In this document: positions 62,611-64,000 of the stretch, piece after piece
Layout: every line of letters starts with the position of its first letter
Numbering within the stretch: position 1 is the first letter of the stretch
DNA from: Chitinophagales bacterium
Lineage (GTDB): Bacteria > Bacteroidota > Bacteroidia > Chitinophagales > CAIOSU01
Length of the DNA: 64,000 bases
NCBI GenBank assembly: GCA_018401955.1
Contig: JAGYJT010000013.1
Span: forward strand, 1 to 64,000
Reading direction: 5' to 3'
Position numbers and translations under genes: made by a program
The notes under the pieces: model-generated
Seen by the model: the letters and a program-made list of their open reading frames with translations, nothing else
Databases searched by the model: none
What the model was told of the DNA's origin: nothing

Positions 62611-63261
62611 TTATTTTGAAGCGCCGGCAATCAACCTGTTTATGAGTGCATATTTTATTAACCCTACTTCAGATTTTACGTTGAGCTTGCGGTACATATT
62701 TCGCAAGTGGTTTTTTACCGTTCCTTTAGATATGCCCATTTCTGCGGCTATATCGTCGTGCGAGCGCTCTAAATACACATGGTTCAAAACTATCAATTCG
62801 GTGGGCGTTATGTCGCGCAAAGGGTTTGTTCTATTATCAAGTACACTTTTTATAAAGCTGTTCATTACCGAGTTGCTGAAGTAACTGCTGCCATGGGCAA
62901 CAAGTTTAACTGCAGATATCAGCTCGTCGCTACCGGCAGTTTTCAGTATATAGCCATTTGCGCCCATTTTTACTACGGCTTCAATTTCTTCAATCAGCTC
63001 GCTCATAGTATGTATAAGTACTTTTAGGCTAGGGTACATGGCCTTCAATTCCTTGGTTATTTCAATACCATCTTTGCGGGGTAAATGCATATCCAACAAA
63101 ATCACGTCGGCTTTTACTTGCTCCAGTTGCACCATCAGTTGTTCGCCTGATTCGGCATCAGCTACCACATCTATATCTTTATCAGCCCTAATAATTGCCC
63201 GCAATCCATCTCTAATTATCTTATGGTCGTCAACAATTATTAATTTTATTGTATTGCCCAT
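62611..63261 (-). CDS. NarL/LuxR-type response regulator
   Basis: A protein of 216 residues from ATG at 63261 (MGNTIKLIIVDDHKIIRDGL). The receiver domain has the DD pair in VDDHK, the phosphoacceptor Asp in DVILLDMHLPRKDG at about residue 59 and a Lys in YILKTAG. A LuxR-type HTH follows from about residue 150: LRDITPTELIVLNHVYLERS, DIAAEMGISKGTVKNHLRNM, which fits the GerE fold. It binds DNA when phosphorylated. The kinase gene lies 13 bases upstream on the same strand. Confidence 0.93.
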   Translation of the reverse strand: MGNTIKLIIVDDHKIIRDGLRAIIRADKDIDVVADAESGEQLMVQLEQVKADVILLDMHLPRKDGIEITKELKAMYPSLKVLIHTMSELIEEIEAVVKMGANGYILKTAGSDELISAVKLVAHGSSYFSNSVMNSFIKSVLDNRTNPLRDITPTELIVLNHVYLERSHDDIAAEMGISKGTVKNHLRNMYRKLNVKSEVGLIKYALINRLIAGASK

Positions 63262-63274
63262 GAGTGTTACAATT

Positions 63275-64000
63275 TCAATTTGAAGTAGGAATAGAAAAAT
63301 AAAATTTACTGCCTTTGTTTGGCACCGACTCTGCCCATACTGTGCCATTGTGCCTGCTTACAATGCGCTCTACAATTGCCAAACCAGCCCCTGTGCCTTT
63401 ATACTCTGAGCTGGAGTGTATGCGAGAAAATGGTTTAAAGAGTTTGGATGCATATTTCATATCGAAACCTATACCATTGTCTTCAATGCAATAAGTAATC
63501 ATTTCGTTGTGTTTTTCTGCGCTAATATCGATATTTATTTTTGCAGATTTTTTTGAATACTTTATTGCGTTTGATATAAGGTTTTGCCAAACGCTTTTAA
63601 GTAAGGTTTCATCGCCTTTTACAACCCCTAATTTAGCGATTTTTATATTTATATCATGCCCTCCTTCTAAAGATAAAAGATAATTACTGGTTTCATGTGC
63701 CAGTCTATCCATGTCTATTTCTATTAATTTAATCTCTTGGTTTCTTAGTTTTGAAAACTCCAGCAGGTCGTTTATCAATGCTGTCATTTCATCGGTACAA
63801 ACCTTAATGTTTTGCACATACTCTTTACATTCAGTTCTTGTTACACAATCTCTGTTTAGCAGGGCGGCAAACATCTGTATGGCTCTTATAGGCGTTCTCA
63901 AATCATGCGAAACGGTGTAGTTAAAGGCTTCAAGCTCGTGGTTGCTTGCCAATAATTGTGAGGTGCGATGTTGCACGGTGTTTTCAAGGTGCTCTTGGTA
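63275..64000 (-). CDS. Sensor histidine kinase, 5' end outside the window
   Basis: The C-terminal 241 residues are present; the frame runs to the right edge without a start. The visible part begins YQEHLENTVQHRTSQLLASN, a linker as found after PAS domains, followed by the dimerisation motif FNYTVSHDLRTPIRAIQM with the phosphoacceptor His, then NLISNAIKYSKKS, CIEDNGIGF, FKPFSRIHSSSEYKGTGAGL and GSKFYFSIP. It is of the PAS/phytochrome-associated kinase type. It sits 13 bases upstream of the LuxR regulator gene and presumably phosphorylates it. Confidence 0.9.
   Translation of the reverse strand, partial: YQEHLENTVQHRTSQLLASNHELEAFNYTVSHDLRTPIRAIQMFAALLNRDCVTRTECKEYVQNIKVCTDEMTALINDLLEFSKLRNQEIKLIEIDMDRLAHETSNYLLSLEGGHDINIKIAKLGVVKGDETLLKSVWQNLISNAIKYSKKSAKINIDISAEKHNEMITYCIEDNGIGFDMKYASKLFKPFSRIHSSSEYKGTGAGLAIVERIVSRHNGTVWAESVPNKGSKFYFSIPTSN

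Noticed and set aside
1-64000. CRISPR array, rRNA operon, integron or complete insertion sequence
   Set aside because: I looked for regularly spaced repeats, rRNA motifs and transposase signatures (DDE, HUH, tyrosine recombinase) and found none.

Overview
The window is a 64 kb stretch of chromosome from a member of the Bacteroidota. Evidence for this: type IX secretion (T9SS) C-terminal sorting domains on several exported proteins, a gliding-motility-type C-terminal domain on a lipoprotein, a TonB-dependent receptor paired with a DUF4249 lipoprotein, a bacillithiol deacetylase (BshB1), a complete Na+-NQR, and promoters of the Bacteroidota type (a clean TTG-N20-TACATTTG in front of tRNA-Val). 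I see no phage, plasmid, CRISPR array or insertion sequence; it reads as core chromosome with small dispersed intergenic repeats. Order or family cannot be fixed from the sequence alone.

Layout. 0-9 kb: partial ABC1/UbiB-like kinase, tRNA-Arg(CCG), thioesterase, DUF3050 protein, lipoprotein, group III truncated haemoglobin, a broken PQQ/beta-propeller gene, a CstB-like persulfide dioxygenase-rhodanese gene with a frameshifted 5' end, a haemolysin III protein and a secreted M43-type metalloprotease. 9-17 kb: RluA-family pseudouridine synthase, CbpA-like DnaJ, alpha/beta hydrolase, a 50-residue Lys/Gly-rich protein, MsrB, MscS and a double-length D-Ala-D-Ala ligase (two Ddl modules in one chain) overlapping a PASTA-domain membrane protein. 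17-25 kb: T9SS protein, DCC-family protein, sterol desaturase family protein, tRNA-Val(TAC), AsmA-like protein, SixA. 25-33 kb: nqrABCDEF, the flavin transferase gene apbE, and a convergent small gene that looks like nqrM; together these encode the sodium pump and two of its maturation factors. 33-42 kb: a tight plus-strand run of mazG, FadL-like porin, SGNH-like lipoprotein, a 1236-residue NtrY-like kinase, a second kinase and a Dph6-like ATP pyrophosphatase. 42-47 kb, minus strand: rplS, trmD, ornithine aminotransferase and a TPR membrane protein; the last two are broken by many single-base indels. 47-52 kb: TonB receptor/DUF4249 pair, trxB, bshB1. 52-61 kb, minus strand: YdeI-like protein and four large exported proteins (PQQ-type sugar dehydrogenase, tail-fibre-like repeat protein, PKD protein, dockerin/cohesin-like protein). 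61-64 kb: a helical protein of unknown function and a LuxR-type regulator with its kinase running off the window.

Most notable points: NqrA carries about 122 extra N-terminal residues with a signal-like segment and a membrane helix, so this normally peripheral subunit may be membrane-anchored; the ligase is a tandem Ddl whose halves diverge at different active-site positions; the SGNH-like lipoprotein has lost its Asn and His signature residues; one protein combines dockerin-like repeats with a cohesin-like domain; two promoters sit so close to their start codons that the mRNAs would be leaderless. Two patches (about 3.2-4.2 kb and 43.7-45.3 kb) hold clustered single-base indels in unrelated genes, which looks more like local sequence error than gene decay, so the broken genes there should be read with that in mind.
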